NCBI GenBank assembly: GCA_025449115.1
Contig: JAHLKC010000245.1
Coordinates: 1 to 30,936, forward strand
Source: Chytridium lagenaria
Lineage: Eukaryota > Chytridiomycota > Chytridiomycetes > Chytridiales > Chytridiaceae
Reading direction: 5' to 3'
DNA: 30,936 nt
A program made the translations under genes and the position numbers. Under the pieces are notes generated by a model. The model ran no database searches. It was not told the DNA's origin and saw nothing but the letters and a program-made list of their open reading frames with translations. Position 1 is the first letter of the stretch. The number at the start of each line of letters is the position of its first letter. This document shows, in pieces, positions 10,001-20,256 of this stretch.

Positions 10001-11160
10001 ACCCCTCTGAAACCGCATTCTTGATCCTCGACCTCGTCGCATCGTTCGCTTCGCTGCTCGTTTTCGAGTGGATAACTTGGAATAACGGTATTTCGATAAC
10101 TTGCTATCCGGGAGGCCGTTCATATCGCCGTCGTTCTTGAGGAAGCCGTATCTCCATTGAAGAATTGGTTAGAGGAAATATTGGAAAATTTACGAATAGA
10201 AAACTAGAATTGGAAGGAACGCACCGTGAATAAATGGGGTGGTGCCCCGCCCACCGCAACCACCCCAGCCACCCCTCGAAACCGCATCCTTGATCCTTGG
10301 ACGTCGTCGCATCGTTCGCTTCGCTGCTCGTTTTCGAGTGAATAACTTGGAATGACGGGTTTCGATAACTTGTTGTTGTGGAGATCGTTCAGTTCGCCGT
10401 TGTTCTTGAGGAAACCGTATCTACAATGAAGAATTGGTTAGAAAAAATATATAGGAAAGTTTACAAAAAGAAGACTAGATTTGGAACGAACGCACCGCGA
10501 ATATGTGGGGTGGTGCCCCGCCCACCGCCACCACCCCAGCCACCCCTCGAAACCGCATCCTTGATCCTTGACCTCGTCGCATCGTTCGCTTGGCCGCTTG
10601 TTTTCGACTGGATATCTTGAAGTGATGGGCTTTCGATAACTTGTTTCTTAAGGTGGCCGTTCCCATTCAGTTGCCGTCATTCTCGAGGAAGCCGTCTCTG
10701 CATTGGGGAAATGTTAGAGGAATTATATGGTATTTTTCCTAAAACCAAACTAAAATTGAAATAAAAACGCACCGCAAATAAATGGGGTGGTTCGCTGCTC
10801 ACCGCAACCACCGCGAGACCCCTTCAAAACGACATACTTGATCCTTGAACTCGTCGCATCGTTCGCTCCGCCGCTCGTGGGGGGACACCTTGGGATGACA
10901 GGTCACCGGTAACTTGGTCTTGAGGAGGCCGTTGCGAAAAGTCGTGACTTGACAATCTTGGCTTTGGATGGAATGTCACCATCATGTTCGGGGAAGATGT
11001 CTCTACATTAGTGCAGTGGTTAGACTTATTAATGGATTTTTACTAAAACACTTTTAGAAGTAAATTAGACGCACCTGAATAATATGGTTGGCGCCCTTCC
11101 TGACTGGGGTCTTTTTGACGCAACGATTTCGGACGCAAACGTCCAGCAAGCTTGTGCGAC
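7030..11160 (-). repeat. Tandem array of ~270 bp units, each exon-like plus intron-like
   Basis: The anchor CGCACC recurs at 7260, 7532, 7796, 8064, 8335, 8604, 8874, 9142, 9411, 9681, 9950, 10220, 10491, 10768 and 11070. Spacing is 264-277 bp and 302 for the last. Left (7030-7259) and right (10768-11160) edges are strongly diverged copies. Read on the minus strand, a unit is a ~195-197 nt GC-rich block that starts after an AG and ends at GCG followed by GTGCGT, then a ~72-75 nt AT-rich block with (C/T)TAAC shortly before TAG. That is the anatomy of exon plus short intron. A block can be read YGFLENDGDMNGLHNNKL, but block lengths of 195, 196 and 197 put the copies in different frames. Each unit also holds an inverted repeat, GGGGTGGTG..CACCACCCC. 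No known transposon or protein family is recognised. Whether it is transcribed is unknown. Confidence 0.85.
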
Positions 11161-13161
11161 GCCTAAATTTTTAGGAATAGTCTGACGTTTCTAATAATAG
11201 GTTGATTACCACCACCCGTCTGCCTCCTTCATGAGCTACTAGGACAAGAAGGACAAGAAGGACCAGATGCTCGACGCAACAGTTGAAAGCTTTACAGGCC
11301 TCCTGCAAGTAGAAGTTAGGTGACTCTTGTGATGGTACTTGAAAGATACGGAAGCTGAGTATCCTCATATCGCATCGTTGCTAATTGATTGTCGTCCTTG
11401 GGATGTTGATGGCAATAGTGGCGTGTGGAAGATGCCTGGGTGGATGAGGGTTTAGTAAACTTCCAAATGGTCGTAGTCTTTCGAGGGGAGCAAAATGAAT
11501 GACTACAGAAATCTCACTATTGCCAAGGCCCTATATTCTCTACCGCTACTGTTTTCTAATGACTTTTTATCTTTACTCGATCTGTTCGTCATGAAAGGTA
11601 CTGCGGTCACAGAACGTGGGACTTTGGAGAGTTGGTGGTGGGACTTACGGGGGTGGTGGGACTTGGAGAGTGGTGGTAGGATTTGGGAGAGTGGGTGGGT
11701 GGAGGATGAAGGTTGATTGAGAGGAGTTGGTTGATTACGAACGGAGAATGAATGACAGGAACAAGAATTTTGTCCCGATTTCTTCCTTTCATTCCTCTTA
11801 TCACTCAATTCCATTTGCTTTGCCTCCTTTTTCCTAACCCAACGCTTCCTCAATTATTTCACAGTAAGATTCACCAACTTTTTTCTCTGTGGTGATCCTG
11901 TCTTGTGATGCTCTGCGATGGACGCTCCCATATTTTGCTTTTTCGTCAAAACAACGCCCATTTCCTTTCTAAGACGTCGGATAGGGATTTCCGCAAAATA
12001 TTGACAGAATCCCAAGAATATGAGTCTATAACACTGCAGTATGGGTTTCGGATGGATGGGGTTGGAGTGTAGAAGGCTGAGGGACTGGAATTAATATGGG
12101 ATGTAAAAACGTCGAAGGAAGCTTTTCACCCCGCGTTTTCGACGAAGAAAGGGTTTAGGGAGTAAGGAAGATGCTCTGTCTAGAAGGTATTACGCTGAGG
12201 GGTACGTCATGATGAGTGATGAGTGATGGAGCTGAGGAGGTAGAGGTTTCCAACTGAATTACGAGACTCTACTTCTACTACTACTACCCTTTTAAAGCGA
12301 TACTTTCTTCCCAGCAACCTTTTCATCCACACTAAACCACTTCCAGCACCTCCATCCCCACTACCTGTACTGGCATACCTTGCTGTGTGCGTAGAGAGTG
12401 AGTGGTTGCAAGTGATGCGTGCTCTTCTGTTGTTTTGCCTTCGTTTACAAAATAATTGGAATAAAATTTTCATATTGCCTTTTGGAAATAAATATAAAAA
12501 AAGTGCGAGGGATGTTGGTTGGGGAGATGGGGAGGTTCAAAGATTGGCTAAATATTCTCATTTTTGGAATCAGCGACATCAGTTCTACATGCAGGACAAT
12601 GAGGTGAATATTTGGACATCACTGGGTTATGATGCGTGGCATAGGTTAAACTGCCTTTCGTGGCCGTCTTTGCCCAATTAGAACTCTTAAGTCGTTTCAT
12701 TGGTGATCATCACGAAAGCATCAGGCTTCGCGGCTGTTTCAAACTTACTCTAGTTGCGGTAGTGTGTCCTTTTATCAAAGATACTGCACTTGTTTCTCTC
12801 GGTACTTTCATGACAGTCACCAATCCCATTTCTAATACCATCCTAGTAAGATAAAATGACAGCGATCTAATGATTCAAACAGAAGAAGGAAAGCCTTGAA
12901 CATTTTTGGATATGCATTCGTAAATACGGCTAATTGGGAAACACGTCAATCAAGAATAGAAAACCACAGAATCTATCATTAACTATAACAAAGTATAATT
13001 GGGTAAGATTCCAAAAGGAAGAGACAAAAAGAGGCCAGAGAAAAAAGGCAAAATGACAAACAATCCTTAATCAAATAACAGAACTAAACATGAGATAACT
13101 TGCTCTCAAACAAGAAAGAAACCTCTAATCTTCGTGGCAAAAAATATGACCCCACCAACAT
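11161..13161. other. No gene recognised (2 kb)
   Basis: Several short frames occur on both strands (for example 11171-11368 minus, 12207-12473 minus and 12385-12681 plus), but none shows a family motif or an intron chain. A simple G-rich stretch near 11620-11710 consists of repeated GTGGTGGGACTT-like units. The part from 12860 to 13161 is AT-rich 3' flank of the purine gene. No tRNA or rRNA was recognised. Confidence 0.45.
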
Positions 13162-15570
13162 CTAGTGATGGAACAACCTCAAGGTAGTGTGCGCCAACGC
13201 GATGCCCTTAGACTCAGCAGCTCAATAACAATCTTATCCTGAACCGATCCACTGGGCGCGGCGATCGCCACCACACCTGTCTGCGCAACCCTGTCGACGT
13301 TGTCAGAGAACGGGAAGAACGCGTCTGAAGAAACCACAACACCAGTAGCTGCTTCTTCCACTCCTTCTTCTCATCAGCGCTGAGAGGCTTAGGGATGGCC
13401 TCGCCTTCGGCAAGATCAAGCTGTTGACCCCATGCGGCAAGGTCGGAAATCTGGTCCGTGACAAAGAGGTCGATGGCGTTGGCGCGGTCGGCGCGCTTCA
13501 CCTCCTTCTTGAACTTGAGGGCAAGGGTGCGCTGGTGGTAACGGTACCACCAGTTGTCGGCTTTGTCGCCGGCAAGACGGGTGCAGTCTAAAGTTTTTTC
13601 AGAAATTCGGATGTCGGTTATCCCGTGATGGAAGAAAAGGAAGGTGACATTGAAATATTGAAAGTAGAACTTACGGATACGCGATTGCTGCCCAGCTCCC
13701 AATCCAACGACCATACCATCCTTGGCGTAACACACAGAGTTCGATTGAGTGTACTTCAAGGCGATGGTCGCAACGAGAAGATCCCTGACATTGCCCTCAT
13801 CAAGGGCTCTGCCCTTGGTAACAACATTTCCAAATAGCTCCTTCGTGATAACAACATCATTCCTCCTTTGCGCAAGAGTGAGTCCGTAAACCTGCCTCTT
13901 CTCAACGCTTCCCTCCTCAGGCTCATAGCTTTCATCCATTTGAAGCACAGTGTACTTCCACCTTTCTTTTTCTTCAAAAGCTCAAGAGCCTCAGGCTCAT
14001 ATCCGGGAGCAATAACACCGTCAGACACCTCGCGAGATATGATCTTGGCGGTAGCCACGTCTACAACGTCCGACAGTGCGATCCAGTCTCCAAAAGAGGA
14101 CATGCGGTCAGCTCCACGAGCACGCGCGTAGGCGTTGGCGAGGGGGGTCAATGCAATGTCTTCAACGCCGTAAACCTTCTTGTCCGTCTCGGTGAGGGGG
14201 AAACCGACAGCGGCACCTGCGGGGGAAACATGCTTGAAGGAAGCTGCAGCGGGGAGACCGAGGGCCCTTTTAAGTTCCTTGACGAGGGGCCAAGCGTTCA
14301 GGGCGTCGAGAAGGTTAATGTATCCAGGGGAGCCAGCGAGCACTTAAGACTGTGTTAAGCTTTACATCTAGTAGATACTTGCAAAAGAGAAAAAACAAAA
14401 AACAAAAAACAAAAACAAAATCATAGCATTATAGATATTTACCCTTAAACGGAAGGTCCTGGTTGGCAGTGTAGACTTCGGCGGGCTTCTGGTGGGGGTT
14501 GGCGCCGTATCGAAGAGCCATCTGCTGCTTTCCGTTACCAGCGTATTGCTGCCTATAATTTTAAACAAACTTAGTAAAAAACACCTTCTTTATCAAGGCT
14601 CAAGTAAATATTACCTGAAGTAACCAGAAATAGCAGCATCATAGTCTGCAGTGTGCGTGAAAGCCTTCAACGCCAACCTCTGCCTGGTTCCCTCAGCAAC
14701 ATCCCCCGTTTTTCCAATCTCCTCCAAAACCAATCCATAATCCTTAGGGTCCACCAAAATCGTAACCCTGGCGTGATTTTTAGCAGCAGCACGGAGAAGC
14801 GTGACGCCACCGATATCGACTTCCTCAACGGCTTGAGGGATGGTCACGTTCGGGTTGGAAATAGTTTTTTCGAACGGGTAAAGGTTGCAAACGACAATGT
14901 CGATCTTGTCATAGCCACGGGCGAGCATGTCTGCGTCGTCTTGAGGAATGTTGCGGGCGAGAATACCGCCGTGGACAGCGGGGTGAAGTGTTTTGACACG
15001 GCCACGAGCATCTCGGGGGCTTGGGTTAAGTCAGCGACATCCCTTATTGTTTATGGAAGATAAGGATGTATCCGTTAGCGACTCTTGCGCGAATAAGGGA
15101 GGGACAGGCATCCAGTGCTGACATGATCGGGACCTTGTTATCCAATGAAGCCCAACTACAATATTCAACCGTCATCTGCACATCATGTCTCCTCCATCAG
15201 GTCATGTTGCGGATCCAACGATGAAGCAATACCAAACGAAACTCACTTGACAGGCAAGCCAGCATCGCGGATGGCCTTGGCGGTTCCACCTGATGCAACA
15301 AGGTTGTAGTTCAAGCAGCAAGACCTTGAGCCAAAGGAAGAAGGCCGGCCTTGTCGGAAACGGAGAGGAGTGCTTTAATGTGCGTTAGCTTTGGACATTG
15401 GAGTTTGCATTTGCTGAATGACTAGCCAAAGAGAGCATTCCCATCATCAAACATCTCCCCGAGTATGCCTCATCGGATCCAGCGCATGATCATGCACGCA
15501 TGCAGCGATACTTTAGCAACAGACGAAAGGGCGATGGACTCTGACGGTACTCACCGAATTTGCCAGGCAT
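13162..15570 (-). CDS. ADE17: Bifunctional AICAR transformylase / IMP cyclohydrolase
   Basis: It catalyses the last two steps of de novo purine synthesis: formylation of AICAR with 10-formyl-THF, then ring closure to IMP, in the cytosol. Exons by splice phase are 15570-15555, 15372-15247, 15042-14615, 14552-14443, 14342-13675 and 13587-13162. The N-terminal cyclohydrolase domain shows [34 protein letters not shown] and [18 protein letters not shown]. The transformylase domain shows [30 protein letters not shown] and [12 protein letters not shown] (the catalytic Lys-His). The C-terminus is [18 protein letters not shown] and then [12 protein letters not shown]. Five single bases are missing (near 15315, 15005, 13955, 13346 and 13221). 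The exons sum to 1774 nt; adding five gives 1779 nt, which is 592 residues plus a stop, the normal family length. I therefore infer sequence errors, not a dead gene. The name follows yeast ADE16/ADE17, which cannot be told apart here. Confidence 0.93.
14392..14421. repeat. CAAAAA-type microsatellite in an intron
   Basis: AAAAACAAAAAACAAAAAAC-type sequence within the fourth intron of the purine gene. On the coding strand it is T-rich and forms part of the intron interior. Confidence 0.6.
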
Positions 15571-15592
15571 GCTTGCTTGTTCAAAAGATTTG

Positions 15593-15627
15593 TTTTTTTT
15601 TTTCCTTTTTTTTTTTTTTTTTTTTTT
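15593..15627. promoter_or_regulatory. Poly(dA:dT) tract upstream of the purine gene start
   Basis: Eleven Ts, CC, then twenty-two Ts on the plus strand, that is a poly(A) tract on the coding strand 22-57 nt before the ATG at 15570. Such tracts exclude nucleosomes in fungal promoters, or the tract may lie in an A-rich 5' leader. A TATAAAA-like element (minus strand, near 15683) lies about 110 nt upstream of the ATG. Confidence 0.4.
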
Positions 15628-15993
15628 GCGCTGGTTTCGGCTGAATAATGGTCGCGTAACGTACTAAAAACCCTATTCTTTTTATAGTTATCTCTAGAAA
15701 GGGCATCGAATCCATTTGAAATAAATGCCTGTAATCATCTTTACTCTTTTTTTTTTAGTATTCTGGGGTACGCGGGATCTTGGGTTTGGACGAAAAGCCC
15801 ACTGTAAATTCCTTGACCCTGTAAATGTAAATGAGCAAAGAATAACAAGCGACTATGTCTACGTACTCTAATTCGGTGGTTGGGACCATTTTCCCTCGTC
15901 CAGTGTTTAACAACAATAGGACCTACAGAGTCTTTCTCCTGTTATCGGTGTATGGGTCAGCTCAGATGACAGAATGATATTGCAATAACAAGA
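15628..15993. other. Intergenic, no gene seen
   Basis: About 370 bp between the 5' end of the purine gene and the 3' end of ARMC9, both on the minus strand. It holds the upstream region of the purine gene (a second T-run near 15748-15757) and presumably the ARMC9 3' end. No additional frame of interest. Confidence 0.4.
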
Positions 15994-18900
15994 TTAAAAG
16001 CTAACCCTATCGCCTACCGGCTTCCTTTTAACCGTCTCGCTCCGCTCATCGTTCCTTCTATCATCTCCAGAATCCTTTCTACCCACTTTATCCTCCTTGC
16101 GTTCCCTCATATCTCGTCCGTTCCTCTCCACCGTTTCCTCTCCCTCCAACATCCCCCAACTTCCTTCCCCCGGCCCTTCCTTCCTGTGCCACCTTTCCAC
16201 CTCCCCCTCTCACAGGCGATCCGGACGGTGTCTGCGGTCTTGACGCGGGCGTTCGTGGCCGTTTCATAATTTCATCAGCAGGCTTTCGTGGATTGATAGA
16301 TGAAGACGACTGCCGGAGAGGGCTGGAAGCGTCGCGGACCATACCACCGGATCCGGATACTCGAGAGGCTGTTGCAACTGTTGCGTACCGTTGGACTAGG
16401 AGTGCATCTCCGGTGAGGTCAGAAGTAAGAAGATCAAAGGGAATATCGTCATCGTCGTCTTCGATAAGATCATCATCATCTTCGCCCTGTTCGATTTTAT
16501 GATTTTCTTAATTGTTAGACTGCTAAACCATTCTTCTTTCTTCAATCTCACCCACCTCTTCGTCTTCATGGTCCTCTTCGTCTCCATCTTCGGAAAACGC
16601 GTCGCTATCGGGCTGTTCCTCTGTAAAACGTGAGAACAACGCCCCTAGTTTGAAATAATATATATGAATTGAAAAAAAAATGTACCTGAAAGCCAGTTGA
16701 TCCAGAACAAAGTCGATCTGGCCATTCAAAGAGTCATCCGCCGCCTGCCTCTCCTGTTCCATAGATTCCTCCAACCGCATCTCTCTAGCACATTCTCTGA
16801 TCTCAGGCTCCGCCAGAATAGAATAGAGGGTGCCGTTCACATATGTAAGGATCTGTGACATATAAAGTAGGTTGACGTAAGATACGTGACGAATATAAGA
16901 CATAAAATAATCTTCGTTACCTGAGGATTCTCAGTCTGTATTAGATCGGCCAGCACCCCCAACACCCTTTCCGGATCCCGGAGGCATTGCTTTCTCCCCG
17001 CTGTTCTCAGGCAGAGGTTCATAAGCAGAGCTACTGAGTACTCAACGCTGTAATCTGAGTATTTGTCGAAACTCTCAAGGATATCTAAAAGAGTATTGAT
17101 GGCGTTGAGGCGGTTCAAAACAGTTTGAGCTTGCCGTCTACATAAACACAAATTGTCAGCCCACCAAGAAATAAAAGAGATGCAGACCTTAAACTAAGTT
17201 TTTGGAGTGTTCCGATGAGGTTCTGGAACAATTTCGAGTCGGTTCTTTCGCCTTTCATCGCAGTGAACAACGTCGATACAGCCTGTCCACCTGCTCTAAG
17301 TAGATACTCTCCCCAAACACTCTGATGCCATTACATTCATCAATTTCGAGAGCTGCTCCTTCGGGTACGAGCTTTGACTCGAGAAAACAGAGTTGATGGT
17401 GGACGCTGAGCTGCGAAGTCCAATAAAATCATAGCGTACGTAATCTTTAAGGACATTGCGCCGTGATTTGTTTCGTGGGTTTGAGATCATGTTCTGGTGC
17501 CGGATTAGTATCAAACTATATATAAATTGACATAAAACTGATTTGATATGTACCTTTCTTAAAGCCTGCAATAGTAAAGACTGGAGTTGTACATGGTTAT
17601 CTCCCCCTCCCTCCGAAAGGTCTTGGTTGATCTTCTCAAAATCTATCGCTGCCTCCAGATCCCTGATTTTTCTGGGTTCATCCCGAACCCCGCTTGATGA
17701 ATTTGATGAAGATCGTGGGTTCATTTCGGGCTTGTAAGGAGAAGCTCGAGCCGAGCTGAAAAACAGTGTAAAAATATAAATTGGATTTAATATATCACTT
17801 ATAGGTGGTTTAGGCTCAATAGGAGTGGGAATTTTTCGATCTTGTTCTAGTTCGGTGCTTATGTGACCATCCTATGGAAACAGATGTGAATATGCAGTTT
17901 TGTATAGATAAGAATTAGATACAAACAGCCGCAGGAGCAATGGGATTCTTTTTGTTCTTTTTAAATGCGGCAAGGCGTTGGCAAATTCCCGACAAGTAAG
18001 ATGTTGTAATCTTTAGAATATAATGAGACCAATTAGAAATTTATCCATTAGGTTACGTAAATACCTTCTCTCCATTGATTGCCGTCGCAAGTGTCTGTAC
18101 AAGCTCTGAGGCGATAGTAATAAGGTTATGATAATCTTCCTGCATAATTTTGTCAGTTAATTGGAAAGTCATGTCTATCCTCACATACAGCCTTCGCTGT
18201 TGAATCTTGAGATCACTTTCGGAACTTTCCAATTCTCTAATACTTTTTTTCAAAAGCTTTGATCTCAACATCTTTTTCTGTACATGTAAGTCTTTTCACA
18301 ATTCATTGGCTCGTACCTTTGAGTTTAGGCTCTAAAGGATTCTCCTGATGACGAAGAATAATTTTTAGTTCAAATACAGAGAAAACTATTTCAAACATGG
18401 AATTAAGCTTTACCTTAGAGTAAATAAAGTTTAATATTCTGGGCGTGTCCACCGCCTTCAAAGCCATTCCCAAAAAATGCTTCAGCCGATCCTCCAAGTC
18501 TTTTACGTATCGCTCCGTGAATAAATCTCCAAACGAAGGATGCTTCCTCGGATCGGGAACGTAGGGTAAAGCATAGTAGGAAAGGAATTGCGTGGTCTTA
18601 CAAAGGTCTGCGCCGCGGGTTTCAAGGAAATGCTTGAAAGCTTCCATCGACTTTTGCACTGAGACTTTCTAAGGCATAATCAGCTTCATGTGCTTAAAGC
18701 CTGCCTTATATATTGATGGCCGAAATAGTTCTCACCTTTGCTGCTGATTGATTGACGTTGGGATGAACGGAAAGATTGCAAAATAGATGCTGAGCTGAAA
18801 CTCCATCCTTTGGTAAAGAGGGTCAGATTCCCTTAAACTCGCTGAAAATCGCTCATCCATATCGCATAGAACTTGTCGTGTTCGCCTTCTGTAAATGGAA

Positions 18901-19235
18901 GAGGAACTGATTCTAACCAACAGAGGTAAGCAATGTGAGGATATTGTTTCCAAAATACCATAGCATAGTCAGCTTCACCCGATTCAATCATCTCAGTATG
19001 ATCAGGTGATGCATCTGTTCCAGCCCTGCCCTTCAGTCGGCATTCTACATCAAAAGCAGAGAGTGCAGTGGGATAGTCGGCATAATGGAGGTACTGCATG
19101 GTTTTTTATGTGGTTAGTCAATACATTGAAAGTTACAATCTGTCCTCTATGGCATGGGTGCATCCATACTTCCAGGATACTAACCTCTCGCACGAGTCGA
19201 TTTACTTGAGTCTCCTTCTCTGCATCAAGAAACAT
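15994..19235 (-). CDS. ARMC9: ARMC9-like LisH and armadillo-repeat ciliary protein
   Basis: ARMC9 localises to basal bodies and the ciliary tip in animals, and its loss causes Joubert syndrome; here a zoospore flagellum role is inferred. Exon 1 (19235-19185, MFLDAEKETQVNRLVRE) splices in phase to YLHYADYPTALSAF at 19093, giving the N-terminal LisH motif. Further blocks follow the family order: LRESDPLYQRMEFQLSIYFA; FLSYYALPYVPDPRKHPSF; DYHNLITIASELVQTLATAI; AAIDFEKINQDL..LLLQALRKV; then armadillo repeats with YSVEYSVALLMNLCLRTAG and YVNGTLYSILAEPEIRECA; and an acidic stretch (EDGDEEDHEDEE). The tail is disordered and basic. One-base losses occur near 18857 (IW|DERF) and near 18772. The stop is uncertain: 16088 in the direct frame, or 15994 if one more slip lies in the G-run near 16200. 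I chose 15994 because its charged tail looks more protein-like. Confidence 0.9.
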
Positions 19236-20256
19236 TTGTTGTTTTCGTTGTTGATTGTCAAGAAAATCTACCTGGCCCCAGATGCGATTCACTTCCTGTC
19301 TACTACAACCGTTCGTTCTTCCCTTCATATCAAAACCGAGGGAGTTTCAACTCACTGTTGCATGCTTCTGAAAAGGTGGGAGGAATCAACTGCGAAGTCA
19401 ATCAAGTGGACGGTGCAGAGGGCGAGACGCTCGCTCTGTGTACTTCACCTTTCTGTATGGTAATACTGATGATGGACCTTCTTCTTTTAACTAAATAAAT
19501 CTTGGTATACTTCTAAAGCCTCCCGTCAATGCCGTATTTAGGGATTATATTGATGCTTTCAATCTGCTTCTTTGCCATTGCAGTCTCGCAAGGTAATTAA
19601 GCTGACGTTAAGAGACTGCTTAAGCTCGAAGTTTTGATATACAATTCCAGCGCTTATAGAGGATACGGCTCTCGAGCGCAAGAATTGATACGGCAATTTC
19701 AACTACGCAGGAGGAAGCTGCTAAGATGGCGGCAACGCTTTAAGATCAACTCGGGGGAAGGCGTTCGTTCTCCTTGAGAAGTGGGTTGGAAAGATGGCTT
19801 GTGCTGGCCTCCACAAAAACTTTCAATACTGTACCGAATGCGGTATCCATAACCCCCGCATATCGTACAAAAGAACTTCAGCCTGCATTTAGATGAGTAA
19901 TAAGGCAAGATTAAGTATTAATTTCAAGTTATGGAAGTCATCATCTTGAGAAAGGTATTGGTTCACCGCGTGTAAAGAAATGAAAATAGTATCAAAGAAA
20001 GAATGAGAGGAACGGTTTCAAATATATCTTTGGTTGAGCGCTTTTGTACATTTTGGTCCGAAATCATTTCCGCGTTATGGAATGCATGGGCGTGACGATC
20101 TGAAAATCCGTAACCCCTCGTCAAAAAAGGCCTCCCAAGAAGTCTGGAGAGAAGGATCCTTACAAATAGCAGAAGGAAGGACGTGCTGACCGGTAAAAGC
20201 AGCTTTGAATCCCGGATAGAATCATCACCAAACTTGGATAAAGCAGTTTCGACGTC
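19236..20256. promoter_or_regulatory. Divergent spacer between ARMC9 and the EF-hand gene
   Basis: About 1 kb with no convincing coding frame, flanked by two genes transcribed outwards. Both are likely flagellum or Ca-sensing related, so a shared promoter is plausible. A GGCAAC half-site resembling half of an RFX X-box lies near 19730, but I see no full palindromic X-box, so RFX control is not supported from the sequence alone. Confidence 0.35.

Noticed and set aside
7243..10666. A series of minus-strand frames of 60-90 codons starting MNGLHNNKLSK or MNGLPDSKLSK
   Set aside because: They recur only because the DNA unit repeats. They lie in different frames from copy to copy and run across the intron-like blocks, so they are not listed as separate genes.
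7030..11160. CRISPR array
   Set aside because: Units are ~270 bp with no short repeat/unique spacer alternation, and the genome is eukaryotic.
12207..12473. Minus-strand frame with a possible mitochondrial-type N-terminus (Arg, Ser, Ala rich)
   Set aside because: No family motif, no intron partners and a valine/glutamate run from a simple CTACTA repeat; too weak to call.
19236..20256. RFX X-box shared by ARMC9 and the EF-hand gene
   Set aside because: Only a half-site (GGCAAC near 19730) was found; no paired half-site at the proper spacing.
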